Assembly (NCBI GenBank): GCA_015065605.1
Contig: SVPZ01000028.1
Span: 1-32,552 of the forward strand
Direction: 5' to 3'
Origin: Oscillospiraceae bacterium
GTDB lineage: Bacteria > Bacillota > Clostridia > Oscillospirales > Acutalibacteraceae
Length of the DNA stretch: 32,552 nt
Under the pieces are notes generated by a model. The model saw only the letters and a program-made list of their open reading frames with translations. It did not search any database and was not told where the DNA came from. The number at the start of each line of letters is the position of its first letter. Positions within the stretch are counted from its first letter, which is position 1. This document shows positions 1 to 7,620 of the stretch, in pieces. Made by a program: the position numbers and the translations under genes.

Positions 1-1199
1 TAGTAATCAACAGGTGCACCTTCAACAAGGGTCTGAGCCTCGGTAACGGGAGTGGTAAACTCAGCATCGGTGTACCAAGCAACAAAGTATTTGCCTTCGG
101 GAGCAGCAGGGATTTCAAGAGCAATAGGATCGCCTGCGTTACCCTCTACCTGAGTAACAGTATCGCCAACGTGAAGAACAGCGCCTGTGCAACCTTTTTC
201 ATACACAACAAGCTCGGTAACGTAATATTCGGAATATGCGCGATGATACCAGTTACCTTCGCCATCCTGAGCATTTTCGAAAGCATTTTCATCATAGCCC
301 TCAATCCAATAAGAGCCATAAGCAGGGGGCAAAGAGAAACCAAAGAAATTGGTATAATTTCTACCGTTATATTTATAGGTACCGTCAGCATTCTTTGTAA
401 CGTTCCATTCATCTGCAAGAACTTCGTCGGTAGCAAGAACTATATCGGTAGTATAGGAATACTTACTTTCTTTACCGGCAACAGCTACAGCAACGTCACC
501 GTAGTTGGTGTTATTACCTTTACTATCCAAAGTAAGATTAAAAGCTTTAACGCCGTCAGTTTCGGTCATAGAATGTGCATCGTAATAATTAGCATTATTT
601 AAGGTACGTCCGCTGTCAAAATATCCGATTTCCTTATTTGCATAAAGGGAACTGTAAGCGTTCATAACCCTTTCGGTAGCAGGGTCAAAGAAAAGATATT
701 CGGTAGTAGCAGATTCACCCTCACCTACAGTTTTCTGTAAAGAGGTTCTGGGAACAGAACCGTCAACTGTGGTGTAAATTTCGAAGTGAGGACGAGACCA
801 AGCAGCACCCAAACGTGAAATATAATAGGTAATAGAAGCAACGTATTCCTTACCTGCTTCGAGCTGGAAAGGAGTACCATCCTCTTTAAGAGGGGTAAAC
901 ATTATATTATTGTTGGATTTACTTGCTCTTATTCTAAGAGCATCTTCACCGTTAATATTTGCATAAGCAAAGCTATGGTTACCGGAATTATTTACGGCTT
1001 TAAAATCATAAGTAACGCCATCCGGTTTTACGGGATCATCATAATCCGTATAAAGTTTGTCTTCGGAGAAATCCCATTTGTAATAATCAAAGGTTTCTCC
1101 TGTTGCCTGTGCATTGCCCTCTGCGTTAACCGTTACAGGAACGATAACGAGAGAGAAAAGCATACATACAGTTAGAATAATGCTTAATATTTTTTTCAT
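1..1199 (-). CDS. Secreted surface-type protein, partial (C-terminus outside the window)
   Basis: The frame is open for 399 codons and runs off the left edge. Residues 1-27 form a Sec signal peptide: MKK, a hydrophobic core, then a likely cleavage site after VNA. A beta-rich region with many aromatic residues follows. The last ~65 visible residues resemble a Listeria-Bacteroides (InlB B-type) repeat, with a characteristic segment reading KYFVAWYTDAEFTTPV. Such repeats occur in exported or wall-associated proteins of Firmicutes. An AGGAGAG ribosome site lies at 1207-1213; an in-frame ATG at 1202 is an alternative start, but its spacing is only 4 nt. No anchor motif is visible because the end is missing. 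The ligand or substrate cannot be told; the middle region could be a carbohydrate-binding jelly roll, which is only a guess. Confidence 0.8.
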   Translation of the reverse strand, partial: MKKILSIILTVCMLFSLVIVPVTVNAEGNAQATGETFDYYKWDFSEDKLYTDYDDPVKPDGVTYDFKAVNNSGNHSFAYANINGEDALRIRASKSNNNIMFTPLKEDGTPFQLEAGKEYVASITYYISRLGAAWSRPHFEIYTTVDGSVPRTSLQKTVGEGESATTEYLFFDPATERVMNAYSSLYANKEIGYFDSGRTLNNANYYDAHSMTETDGVKAFNLTLDSKGNNTNYGDVAVAVAGKESKYSYTTDIVLATDEVLADEWNVTKNADGTYKYNGRNYTNFFGFSLPPAYGSYWIEGYDENAFENAQDGEGNWYHRAYSEYYVTELVVYEKGCTGAVLHVGDTVTQVEGNAGDPIALEIPAAPEGKYFVAWYTDAEFTTPVTEAQTLVEGAPVDY

Positions 1200-1246
1200 C
1201 ATATAACTCTCCTTTTTTAATATATATATAAAATTATATTAAGAAC

Positions 1247-1290
1247 TAAAATTAAAAAGCTCACCCCACCCCGAAAGGAGAGGTGAGCTT
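1247..1290 (-). terminator. Rho-independent terminator after the HTH regulator gene
   Basis: Arms AAGCTCACC (1257-1265) and GGTGAGCTT (1282-1290) are perfect complements. On the minus strand the stem is followed by a T-rich tail (TTTTTAATTTT). It lies downstream of the regulator ending at 1407 and just upstream of the secreted-protein gene, separating the two units. Confidence 0.75.
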
Positions 1291-1406
1291 CTAAAAGCAC
1301 CGACAAAGAGTTGTATGATAGGCAAATGGAGAGTATGCCAATCAAAAAAATTGTGTAAAAATATCTATATTAAGTTGTCGTCGATGCCTTTATGCAAGGT
1401 TATATT

Positions 1407-1736
1407 TCAGCCTTTAAAGCTCGGCTTTTTGAAAGCCACAAGTATGCTTTTTATAGCTTCCTTATCAGGCTGAACGTCGTTTAATACGTCTTCAAGCGCT
1501 TTAGTTTGTTCTTCGCGCAGATACCTATGGCTTAAATACCATCCTTCTGCCACACGCACTCCGCCGTGATTTCCGGACACAGTTTCAATAGGTGCAAAAA
1601 TCGTCAACTCTGCTATATCCGTAACAACGGTATTTTTGCTGACACCAAAGTGCTCTGCCAATTCTCTATATGTAGTTTTGCGATTATCACTTAAATATTC
1701 GAGTATTAATTGTCTGCGTTCTATCGCGCCACTCAT
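1407..1736 (-). CDS. Small HTH (DeoR/HTH_11-like) transcriptional regulator
   Basis: A protein of 109 residues with an N-terminal winged-helix-type DNA-binding domain (about residues 5-55). The segment RRQLILEYLSDNRKTTYREL followed by AEHFGVSKNTVVTDIAEL is the DeoR/HTH_11 pattern. A short region with GGVRV, the wing-like turn, follows, and then a helical tail to residue 109. There is no sugar-phosphate effector domain, so it is far shorter than true DeoR proteins (about 250 residues). A GGGA ribosome site precedes the ATG. Its upstream region holds repeats that look like its own operator (1771-1804), suggesting autoregulation. It is isolated between two terminators; its target genes are unknown. 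Confidence 0.75.
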   Translation of the reverse strand: MSGAIERRQLILEYLSDNRKTTYRELAEHFGVSKNTVVTDIAELTIFAPIETVSGNHGGVRVAEGWYLSHRYLREEQTKALEDVLNDVQPDKEAIKSILVAFKKPSFKG

Positions 1737-1770
1737 TTAATTTACTTCCCTTTATATTTACGTCATTATG

Positions 1771-1804
1771 TTACCAACCAAAGTACCAACCTAATTGGTA
1801 CTTT
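1771..1804. promoter_or_regulatory. Putative operator: direct plus inverted repeats upstream of the HTH regulator
   Basis: TACCAACC occurs twice in direct orientation (1772-1779 and 1784-1791). The second copy is part of a perfect 10-bp inverted repeat, AAAGTACCAA (1780-1789) and TTGGTACTTT (1795-1804), separated by 5 bp. The block lies 35-70 bp upstream of the regulator start, where an autoregulatory operator would sit. A clear -35/-10 pair is not evident in it. The regulator-binding role is inferred. Confidence 0.5.
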
Positions 1805-1851
1805 GTAGATAATTTTAACAAATTTTTCCTACAGTAAAATCTTCTCTACCG

Positions 1852-1894
1852 CAAAAAACAACAGCACGGCAACGAAGCTCGTTACCGTGCTGTT
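1852..1894 (-). terminator. Terminator of the hexuronate operon
   Basis: A 16-bp stem joins 1860-1875 to 1879-1894; its one imperfect position is a G-U pair on the minus-strand RNA. The minus strand continues with a run of T (1853-1858). It starts 26 bp after the kdgK stop codon. The plus strand also has a T-rich tail, so it may act in both directions. Confidence 0.85.
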
Positions 1895-1919
1895 TTATTT
1901 TTAATATTACTAACAATAA

Positions 1920-2942
1920 TTATCGCTGAACTCTGCCTGAGCCGTCGCCGCCTGCAAGTTTTTCTACTTCACTTACGCCAACTCTGTTATAGTCGCCTTC
2001 AATAGAATGTTTAAGGGCGGAAGCAGCTACCGCAAATTCGATTATTTCCTGACTGCTCTTACCTGCCAAGGTAGCATAGATAAGACCGCCGCCGAAGGAG
2101 TCACCGCCGCCAACGCGGTCAACGATATGCAAATGATAACTCTTTGAGAAATAATAATCTTCTCCGTCGTAAAGCATACCTGCCCAGTCATTATCACTTG
2201 CAGAAATAGAAGAACGAAGTGTAATAGCAACCTTCTCAAATCCGAATTTATCTGCAAGTTGTTTAGCAACCGACTTATAGCCTTCGTGGTTTAATTTACC
2301 GCCGTAAATATCGGTTCCCTCTGCTTCAATACCGAATACGTCCTTTGCATCCTCTTCATTAGAAATGCAAACGTCAACGTACTTACAAAGTTCGGTCATC
2401 GCTTTTCTTGCCTGTTCTCTTGTCCAGAGTTTACCTCTGTAGTTTAGGTCACAGGAAATCTTAACGCCCTTTGCTTTAGCGGCTTTACAAGCCTCTTTAC
2501 AAATTTCAACAACGTTTTCACCTAAAGCAGGAGTGATACCTGTAAAATGGAACCAGTCAGCACCCTCAAAGATATCATCCCAATCAAAATCTTCTTTACT
2601 TGCTTCCTGTATAGCGGAATGGGCTCTGTCATAAATGCAAACGCTACCACGCTGAGAAGCGCCTTTTTCGAGGAAGTAGATACCAACTCTGTCACCGCCG
2701 CGGGTAATTTTGCTTGTATCAACGCCGAAATATCTAAGAGAATTTACTGCAGCCTCACCAATAGCGTGTTTGGGAAGCTTTGTTACGTAAAGGCTATCCA
2801 TACCGTAGTTAGCAAGAGAAACGGCAACGTTTGCCTCTCCTCCGCCAAAGGTAGCCTGCATTTGATCATTCTGAAAAAAACGATAATATCCGTTAGGTGC
2901 AAGGCGAAGCATAAGTTCGCCGAAAGTAACTATTTTAGCCAT
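1920..2942 (-). CDS. kdgK: 2-dehydro-3-deoxygluconate (KDG) kinase, PfkB family
   Basis: This kinase phosphorylates KDG with ATP to KDPG, the step before aldol cleavage in hexuronate breakdown. The protein (340 residues) begins with the PfkB-type strand MAKIVTFGELMLRLAP. A GGGEANVAVSLA sugar-binding glycine motif follows. Near the C-terminus lies DRVGGGDSFGGG, the PfkB signature 2 with the catalytic Asp. The start at 2942 is chosen because GGAGG lies 8-13 nt upstream; a longer reading frame from 2966 adds eight lysine-rich residues inside the eda coding end. It is the last gene of the uxuA-uxuB-eda-kdgK operon and starts 1 nt after the eda stop. The context supports KDG over fructose or ribose as substrate. 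Confidence 0.92.
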   Translation of the reverse strand: MAKIVTFGELMLRLAPNGYYRFFQNDQMQATFGGGEANVAVSLANYGMDSLYVTKLPKHAIGEAAVNSLRYFGVDTSKITRGGDRVGIYFLEKGASQRGSVCIYDRAHSAIQEASKEDFDWDDIFEGADWFHFTGITPALGENVVEICKEACKAAKAKGVKISCDLNYRGKLWTREQARKAMTELCKYVDVCISNEEDAKDVFGIEAEGTDIYGGKLNHEGYKSVAKQLADKFGFEKVAITLRSSISASDNDWAGMLYDGEDYYFSKSYHLHIVDRVGGGDSFGGGLIYATLAGKSSQEIIEFAVAASALKHSIEGDYNRVGVSEVEKLAGGDGSGRVQR

Positions 2943-2943
2943 T

Positions 2944-3498
2944 TTATTTTTCCTCCATTTTTTCAAGAGCTTCTTTCACAAAGAAACTACCGCCTATAGC
3001 CTCGATTTTATCGAAAGCCAAAAATTCATCAATATTGCTTCTGTCAACACCGCCTGTAGGAATAAACTTAATCTGTGGGAAGGGTGCGGAAAGAGCCTTT
3101 AATGCGCTAAGTCCGCCGTAAACGTTTGCAGGGAAGAATTTAACCGTGGTGATGCCAAGGTCAATTGCCTGCATAATTTCGGTAGGAGTAACGCAACCGG
3201 GATAGTAAGGAATATTATTCTTCTTACAAATTTTAGCAACTGCTACGCTTAGCCCCGGAGAAACAATAAACTGTGCGCCTGCCTTTAAAGCTTCCTTACA
3301 CTGTTTTGCATTGATTACAGTGCCTGCGCCGATACTCATATCAGGATAGTTTTTAACCGCATACTCAATAGCTTCTTTTGCACAAGCGGTACGGAAGGTT
3401 ATTTCTGCGCAGTTAATACCGTTATTTTTAAGAGCCTTTAAAATCTTATCGGTTTCGCCAAGTTCTTTAATAACTACAACGGGTACAAATTTTTCCAT
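2944..3498 (-). CDS. eda: KDPG / KHG aldolase
   Basis: A class I aldolase that cleaves 2-keto-3-deoxy-6-phosphogluconate into pyruvate and glyceraldehyde-3-phosphate. Family landmarks are EITFRT (the catalytic Glu), the GAGTV strand, PGCVTPTE, and VKFFPA, whose Lys forms the Schiff base. PTGGV, the phosphate-binding turn, follows. The protein is slightly shorter (184 residues) than the usual 200-210. The start is uncertain: GTG at 3507 lies only 3 nt from an AGGA box and ATG at 3498 lies 12 nt from it; I prefer the ATG because MEKFVPV fits the family N-terminus. It sits between uxuB and kdgK in the operon. Confidence 0.92.
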   Translation of the reverse strand: MEKFVPVVVIKELGETDKILKALKNNGINCAEITFRTACAKEAIEYAVKNYPDMSIGAGTVINAKQCKEALKAGAQFIVSPGLSVAVAKICKKNNIPYYPGCVTPTEIMQAIDLGITTVKFFPANVYGGLSALKALSAPFPQIKFIPTGGVDRSNIDEFLAFDKIEAIGGSFFVKEALEKMEEK

Positions 3499-3518
3499 AA
3501 TAATCACGTTTCCTTTCT

Positions 3519-4370
3519 TTATACACCCGAATATGCGGAGAAACCACCGTCAACGGGAATAACTATACCTGTAATAAAGCCTGCTGCCTTTTGATTTGCA
3601 AGGAAAAGAAGGCTTCCTTCAAGTTCTTCAGTTTCACCGAATCTGCCCATAGGAGTAGCGGCAAGAATTTTGCCTGTACGAGCAGTAGGAGTGCCGTCAT
3701 CATTCCACAAAAGTTTAGCATTTTGCTTTGTTGAGAAAAATCCCGGAGCAATAGCGTTTACTCTGATGCCCTCACGGGAGAAATGAACGGCAAGCCACTG
3801 TGTAAAGTTAGAAATAGCAGCCTTTGCGCCCGAATATGCAGGAATCTTGGTAAGAGGAGTGTAAGCATTCATTGAAGAAATATTTATAATACTGCAATCT
3901 TTTCTTCCAAGCATCTGAGCAGCAAAGCACTGAGTAGGAATTAAGGTTCCGAGGAAGTTGAGATTAAACACAAATCCTACGCCGTCACTGTCAAGATCGA
4001 AAAAGCTTTTTGTATCGGCGTCGATATCGCCCGGCTCATAATATTCCTTATCGGTGGTTGCTCTCGGATTATTTCCGCCCGCACCGTTAATAAGTATATC
4101 ACAGGGCCCTAAATCTTCAAGTACTTTTTCAGCAACACCCTTGCAAATCTCCTTATCAAGCACGTTACACTTATAAGCCTTTGCAATGCCGCCCTCTTTT
4201 ACTATTTCGTCAGCATACTGCTGTGCGGCTTCTTCATTCAGGTCGAGAAGAGCAACCTTTGCGCCTGCGCGTGCAAGAACGGTTGCAAAATAACTGCAAA
4301 GCACACCGCCTGCGCCTGTTACAACGGCAACCTTACCGTTTAAGTCAGTATTAATTACGTTAGCCTTCAT
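3519..4370 (-). CDS. uxuB: D-mannonate oxidoreductase (fructuronate reductase), SDR type
   Basis: This NAD-dependent short-chain dehydrogenase interconverts D-fructuronate and D-mannonate. Visible features are the cofactor motif TGAGGVL (about 18-24), DLN after the second strand, INGAGG, the catalytic Ser in ISSMNAY, and YSGAK (Tyr-x3-Lys). The length (283 residues) and the insertion rich in Asp between beta-4 and the active site fit the SDR-type UxuB found in Bacillus subtilis, not the long-chain UxuB of E. coli. It lies 3 bp downstream of uxuA and 11 bp upstream of the end of eda, with an AGGAG ribosome site. The operon context makes the assignment much firmer than the fold alone. Confidence 0.88.
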   Translation of the reverse strand: MKANVINTDLNGKVAVVTGAGGVLCSYFATVLARAGAKVALLDLNEEAAQQYADEIVKEGGIAKAYKCNVLDKEICKGVAEKVLEDLGPCDILINGAGGNNPRATTDKEYYEPGDIDADTKSFFDLDSDGVGFVFNLNFLGTLIPTQCFAAQMLGRKDCSIINISSMNAYTPLTKIPAYSGAKAAISNFTQWLAVHFSREGIRVNAIAPGFFSTKQNAKLLWNDDGTPTARTGKILAATPMGRFGETEELEGSLLFLANQKAAGFITGIVIPVDGGFSAYSGV

Positions 4371-4373
4371 TTT

Positions 4374-5423
4374 TTATTCTCCTTTTTCCATTGCTTCAAA
4401 AAGACCGTTAATATAGGCGGCGCCTAAAGCACGGTCGAAAAGTCCGTAACCGGGTTTTCCCGTTTCGCCCCAAATCATTCTGCCGTGGTCGGGACGAACG
4501 TAGCCGTCAAAGTTATTGTCTGTTAGCGCTTTAACGATTTCTTTAATATCAAGAGAACCGCAGGAAGAAAGATGAGCTCTTTCTTCAAAGGATCCGTCCT
4601 CCATTATAAATACGTTTCTTATATGCATAAATGCAATTCTGTCCATCTGCGCATATTTTCTTACCATTTTAACTACGTCGTTACTCTTAGCGCAACCAAG
4701 ACTACCTGTGCAAAGACAAAGGGAATTTGCTTTACTATCTACGATTTTCAAAAATCTATCAAGATTTTCTTCGTTTGTAATAATTCTGGGAAGACCGAAA
4801 ATGGGATATGGCGGATCATCGGGGTGAATTGCCATTCTGACACCGCATTCCTCTGCAACGGGGATAGTCTTTTTAAGGAACTTTTCAAGGTTCTTCCAAA
4901 GGCCTTCCTCACCTATTTCTCCATAAGCGTTAATCAGTTCTCTTACTTCATCCTGAGTATAACTTGAATCCCATCCCGGAAGATGAATATCGTCTTTTAA
5001 CGGGTCAAGACCTCTCATCTGATCCCAATACATAACAAGACTTGTAGAACCGTCCTTAGCCTCTTTATCAAGCTGAGTTCTTGTCCAGTCGAAAACAGGC
5101 ATAAAGTTATATGTAACACACTTTACACCATACTTTGCACAACGGCGGATATTTTCGCAGTAAACGTCTAAAAGTTTATCAACGTTTCCTCTGCCAAGCT
5201 TAATATCCTCGTGAACGGGGATAGATTCAACAACGTCGAAAACAAGTCCGTTTTCTTCACATTGTTCTTTGATTTTAGCAAGGCTTTCCTCAGGCCATAC
5301 CTCACCGGGCTTTACGTCATAAACCGCCGAAACGATAGAGCGCATACCGGGGATCTGTGAAATATACTGAAGTGAGATCGGGTCGGTATCTCCGTAATGA
5401 CGGAAAGACATTTTCATTTTCAT
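4374..5423 (-). CDS. uxuA: Mannonate dehydratase
   Basis: It dehydrates D-mannonate to 2-keto-3-deoxygluconate using a divalent metal in a TIM-barrel of the xylose-isomerase-like type. The N-terminus [14 protein letters not shown] is typical of the family. Further marks are [37 protein letters not shown] (metal-binding His and Asp), LCLCTGSLG, and [13 protein letters not shown] near the C-terminus. The start at 5423 has AGGAGG 7 nt upstream (5431-5436); an ATG at 5417 is possible. About 350 residues is normal. It is the first enzyme gene of the operon, 31 bp after the AraC-type regulator. No uronate isomerase or transporter gene is in the window, so the operon's input step lies elsewhere. Confidence 0.93.
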   Translation of the reverse strand: MKMKMSFRHYGDTDPISLQYISQIPGMRSIVSAVYDVKPGEVWPEESLAKIKEQCEENGLVFDVVESIPVHEDIKLGRGNVDKLLDVYCENIRRCAKYGVKCVTYNFMPVFDWTRTQLDKEAKDGSTSLVMYWDQMRGLDPLKDDIHLPGWDSSYTQDEVRELINAYGEIGEEGLWKNLEKFLKKTIPVAEECGVRMAIHPDDPPYPIFGLPRIITNEENLDRFLKIVDSKANSLCLCTGSLGCAKSNDVVKMVRKYAQMDRIAFMHIRNVFIMEDGSFEERAHLSSCGSLDIKEIVKALTDNNFDGYVRPDHGRMIWGETGKPGYGLFDRALGAAYINGLFEAMEKGE

Positions 5424-5454
5424 ATTTTTTCCTCCTATGAGTGTTTTTATATTA

Positions 5455-6123
5455 TTAACGTTCAAGTCTTAATTCATCTCTATATTCCTTAGGTGTTTTA
5501 CCCGTTTGCTTTTTAAAGGTTTTCGAGAAATACTGAACGTCCATTATTCCGCAATGAAGAGCTATCGTCTGAATTTGAAGATTTGTGGTGCTAAGCAAAT
5601 ACTGTGCGTGTTTTATACGTTTATTTCTTATATATTCAGTCAACGTTTTACCCGTTTCTTCTTTAAAAACGGTGGAAAGATAACCCGCGCTTAAATTTTG
5701 TTGTTTAGCAAGTACGCTTAAAGTCAGATTTGCCGAAATATCGGAATCGATAACCGCTATAGTCCGCTGTACGATAGGCGAATAGTTTTTCATAGAATGC
5801 TGTCTTACAAGACGGCAATAGGTTTTAAACATTTCGGTCATAAGCGACGGCGCCGTTTCGGTTTTTTGAAGTGATTCTATCTTAACGGCAAAGGACGAAG
5901 ACACATTATCTATATATATAGGATGCACACCGCCGTTTTGAGCTGCTTTGCGTAACAACGTATTCATTATTATACAATAGTTTTTAATATTTCGCAAGGT
6001 ATCATTGGTTCTTTTTTTAAGTAAATTATAATTAAATTTTCCGGTAAAAAAATCAAGTTTATTAATCTGACCCTCACTTACCGCGCGCATCATTTCATTT
6101 TCATATTTATATCTTTTTTCCAT
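5455..6123 (-). CDS. AraC-type regulator, probably missing its N-terminal part
   Basis: The protein has 222 residues. The last ~100 form the AraC DNA-binding domain with two helix-turn-helix units: [20 protein letters not shown], and [20 protein letters not shown] followed by [12 protein letters not shown]. The first 110 residues match the linker helices usually preceded by an effector domain; [15 protein letters not shown] is normally found mid-protein in regulators of 300 or more residues. An in-frame stop lies at 6148-6150 and no other start codon intervenes. Only a weak GGGGC stretch precedes the ATG. It lies directly upstream of uxuA on the same strand, so it probably controlled the uronate operon. 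Whether the shortened form is made or functional is uncertain. Confidence 0.7.
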   Translation of the reverse strand: MEKRYKYENEMMRAVSEGQINKLDFFTGKFNYNLLKKRTNDTLRNIKNYCIIMNTLLRKAAQNGGVHPIYIDNVSSSFAVKIESLQKTETAPSLMTEMFKTYCRLVRQHSMKNYSPIVQRTIAVIDSDISANLTLSVLAKQQNLSAGYLSTVFKEETGKTLTEYIRNKRIKHAQYLLSTTNLQIQTIALHCGIMDVQYFSKTFKKQTGKTPKEYRDELRLER

Positions 6124-6156
6124 TGCCCCATATCGGCAATCAAATCTTCAATCCTT

Positions 6157-6255
6157 ATGGGTGGTATGATGGACGTAGGCTTTACAAAAGAACAGCTTCT
6201 TGCCCTTAACAAAAAGCTAAACAAAATCAAAAAGCCAAACTCCAAAAAACAGTAA
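6157..6255 (+). pseudogene. Possible C-terminal remnant of a lost plus-strand gene
   Basis: A 32-codon frame (MGGMMDVGFTKEQLLALNKK, then a lysine-rich end) stops at 6253-6255, just before a bidirectional terminator. There is no ribosome binding site before its ATG. Upstream the frame stays open but only as the antisense of the AraC gene. I read it as the tail of a protein whose body was deleted when this junction formed. It could also be chance. The family is not recognised. Confidence 0.3.
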
Positions 6256-6291
6256 AAAAATTAAATGCTCAGGATTAATTTCCTGAGCATT
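6253..6291 (-). terminator. Terminator ending the capsule locus (bidirectional)
   Basis: A perfect stem with core TGCTCAGGA (6266-6274) and TCCTGAGCA (6281-6289) extends to 6264/6291. T-rich tracts lie on both sides: TTTTTTTA on the minus strand after capG and ATTTTTTATTT on the plus strand. It begins 10 bp after the capG stop. Confidence 0.85.
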
Positions 6292-6300
6292 ATTTTTTAT

Positions 6301-7467
6301 TTAATCTTCTTTTCTCCACACCATTTTATTAACTATTCCGGTATAGGACTGAATAATCTTCACAACCTTTGTGGATACGTTTTCTTCTATGTAATCGGGA
6401 ACGGGAATACCAAAGTCACCGTTTTTATTCATTTCTACTGCAGTTTCCACAGCGTTAAGCAAATTCTTCTCATCAATACCTGCAATAAAGAAGCATGCTT
6501 TATCAAGTGCCTCAGGACGCTCGGTCGAGGTGCGGATACAAATTGCGGGGAACGGTTTTCCGACACTTGTGAAGAATGAACTTTCTTCGGGGAGTGTACC
6601 GCTATCAGATACCACCGCAAAAGCATTCATCTGCAAACAGTTATAATCGTGGAAACCTAAGGGTTCGTGCTGAATAACACGGCTATCAAGCTTAAATCCG
6701 CTGCTTTCAAGACGTTTTTTACTTCTCGGATGGCAAGAATAAAGGATAGGCATATCGTATTTTTCAGCCAGTTTATTTATTGCGCTAAAGAGAGATAAAA
6801 AGTTCTTTTCGGTATCAATATTTTCTTCTCTGTGAGCAGAAAGAAGAATATATTTACCCTTTTCTAAGCCGAGTCGGGTATGAATATCGCTTTTTTCAAT
6901 ACTTTCAAGATTATTATGAAGCACCTCTGCCATGGGAGATCCCGTAACGTAGGTTCGTTCTTTTGGAAGTCCGCAGTCTGCAAGATAACGACGAGCATGT
7001 TCACTGTATGCAAGGTTTACGTCGGAAATGATATCAACTATTCGTCTGTTGGTTTCTTCGGGCAGACATTCATCCTTACATCTGTTACCTGCTTCCATAT
7101 GGAAAATAGGAATATGAAGACGTTTTGCGCCTATTACAGAAAGACAGGAGTTTGTATCACCCAGTACAAGCACCGCATCAGGCTTAACTTCAACCATCAA
7201 CTGATACGATTTAGCGATAATGTTACCCATAGTTTCGCCAAGGTCATTACCAACTGCTTCCATATAAATATCGGGATCACTTAGACCCAAATCCTTAAAG
7301 AAAACACCGTTTAAATTATAGTCGTAGTTCTGTCCTGTGTGAGCAAGTAAAGTATCAAAGTACTGTCTGCACTTATTTATAACCGCCGCAAGACGTATAA
7401 TTTCGGGACGTGTTCCTACAATTATAAGTAATTTAAGTTTTCCGTTGTTTTTAAAACCTTTATTCAT
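6301..7467 (-). CDS. capG: UDP-N-acetylglucosamine 2-epimerase family, UDP-L-FucNAc branch (CapG/FnlC-like)
   Basis: A GT-B fold epimerase (388 residues). The family N-terminus KLLIIVGTRPEIIRL, the HTGQNYD motif, VLVLGDTNSCL, HMEAGNR, and the distal SDSGTLPEESSFF nucleotide-binding motif are all visible. The gene belongs to a set with capE and capF in the same operon. In Staphylococcus aureus capsule these three convert UDP-GlcNAc to UDP-N-acetyl-L-fucosamine, CapG performing the final C2 epimerisation. That context favours CapG over a plain WecB/MnaA making UDP-ManNAc, though the sequence alone does not exclude it. GAGGTG lies just upstream of the ATG. It is the last gene of the locus. Confidence 0.85.
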   Translation of the reverse strand: MNKGFKNNGKLKLLIIVGTRPEIIRLAAVINKCRQYFDTLLAHTGQNYDYNLNGVFFKDLGLSDPDIYMEAVGNDLGETMGNIIAKSYQLMVEVKPDAVLVLGDTNSCLSVIGAKRLHIPIFHMEAGNRCKDECLPEETNRRIVDIISDVNLAYSEHARRYLADCGLPKERTYVTGSPMAEVLHNNLESIEKSDIHTRLGLEKGKYILLSAHREENIDTEKNFLSLFSAINKLAEKYDMPILYSCHPRSKKRLESSGFKLDSRVIQHEPLGFHDYNCLQMNAFAVVSDSGTLPEESSFFTSVGKPFPAICIRTSTERPEALDKACFFIAGIDEKNLLNAVETAVEMNKNGDFGIPVPDYIEENVSTKVVKIIQSYTGIVNKMVWRKED

Positions 7468-7618
7468 AATCTTTCACCTCAAAAATATGTAAGTGGCTAT
7501 TTAAGCAAACACGAATAATCCGTGCCGTAAAATACGATGGAAAATAGCAAAAAGAAGCAATTTTTTCTATTTGATAAAGCTCATCCAAAGAATTATAAAA
7601 TGTTTGTCCATTAAACAA
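7460..7618 (-). CDS. Doubtful short frame following the nucleotidyltransferase stop codon
   Basis: A 52-codon frame starts with TTG immediately after the nucleotidyltransferase stop, in the same frame, and ends inside the first codons of capG. The predicted peptide has a protein-like composition, including DELYQIEKIASFCYFPSYF, but there is no ribosome site and no ATG. It may be a remnant of a longer gene or an intergenic accident. The 151-bp gap holds nothing else recognisable. Confidence 0.18.
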   Translation of the reverse strand: MFNGQTFYNSLDELYQIEKIASFCYFPSYFTARIIRVCLNSHLHIFEVKDYE

Positions 7619-7620
7619 TT
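7609..7620. repeat. 12-bp direct repeat, copy 1
   Basis: CATTAAACAATT, identical to 8879-8890. This copy overlaps the stop codon of the nucleotidyltransferase gene; the other overlaps the stop codon of capF. The two flank the nucleotidyltransferase gene exactly, as a duplicated target or recombination site would. Confidence 0.5.

Noticed and set aside
171..602. Plus-strand 143-codon frame at the left edge
   Set aside because: It is antisense to the secreted protein, whose minus-strand frame has a signal peptide, a ribosome site and a recognisable repeat domain.
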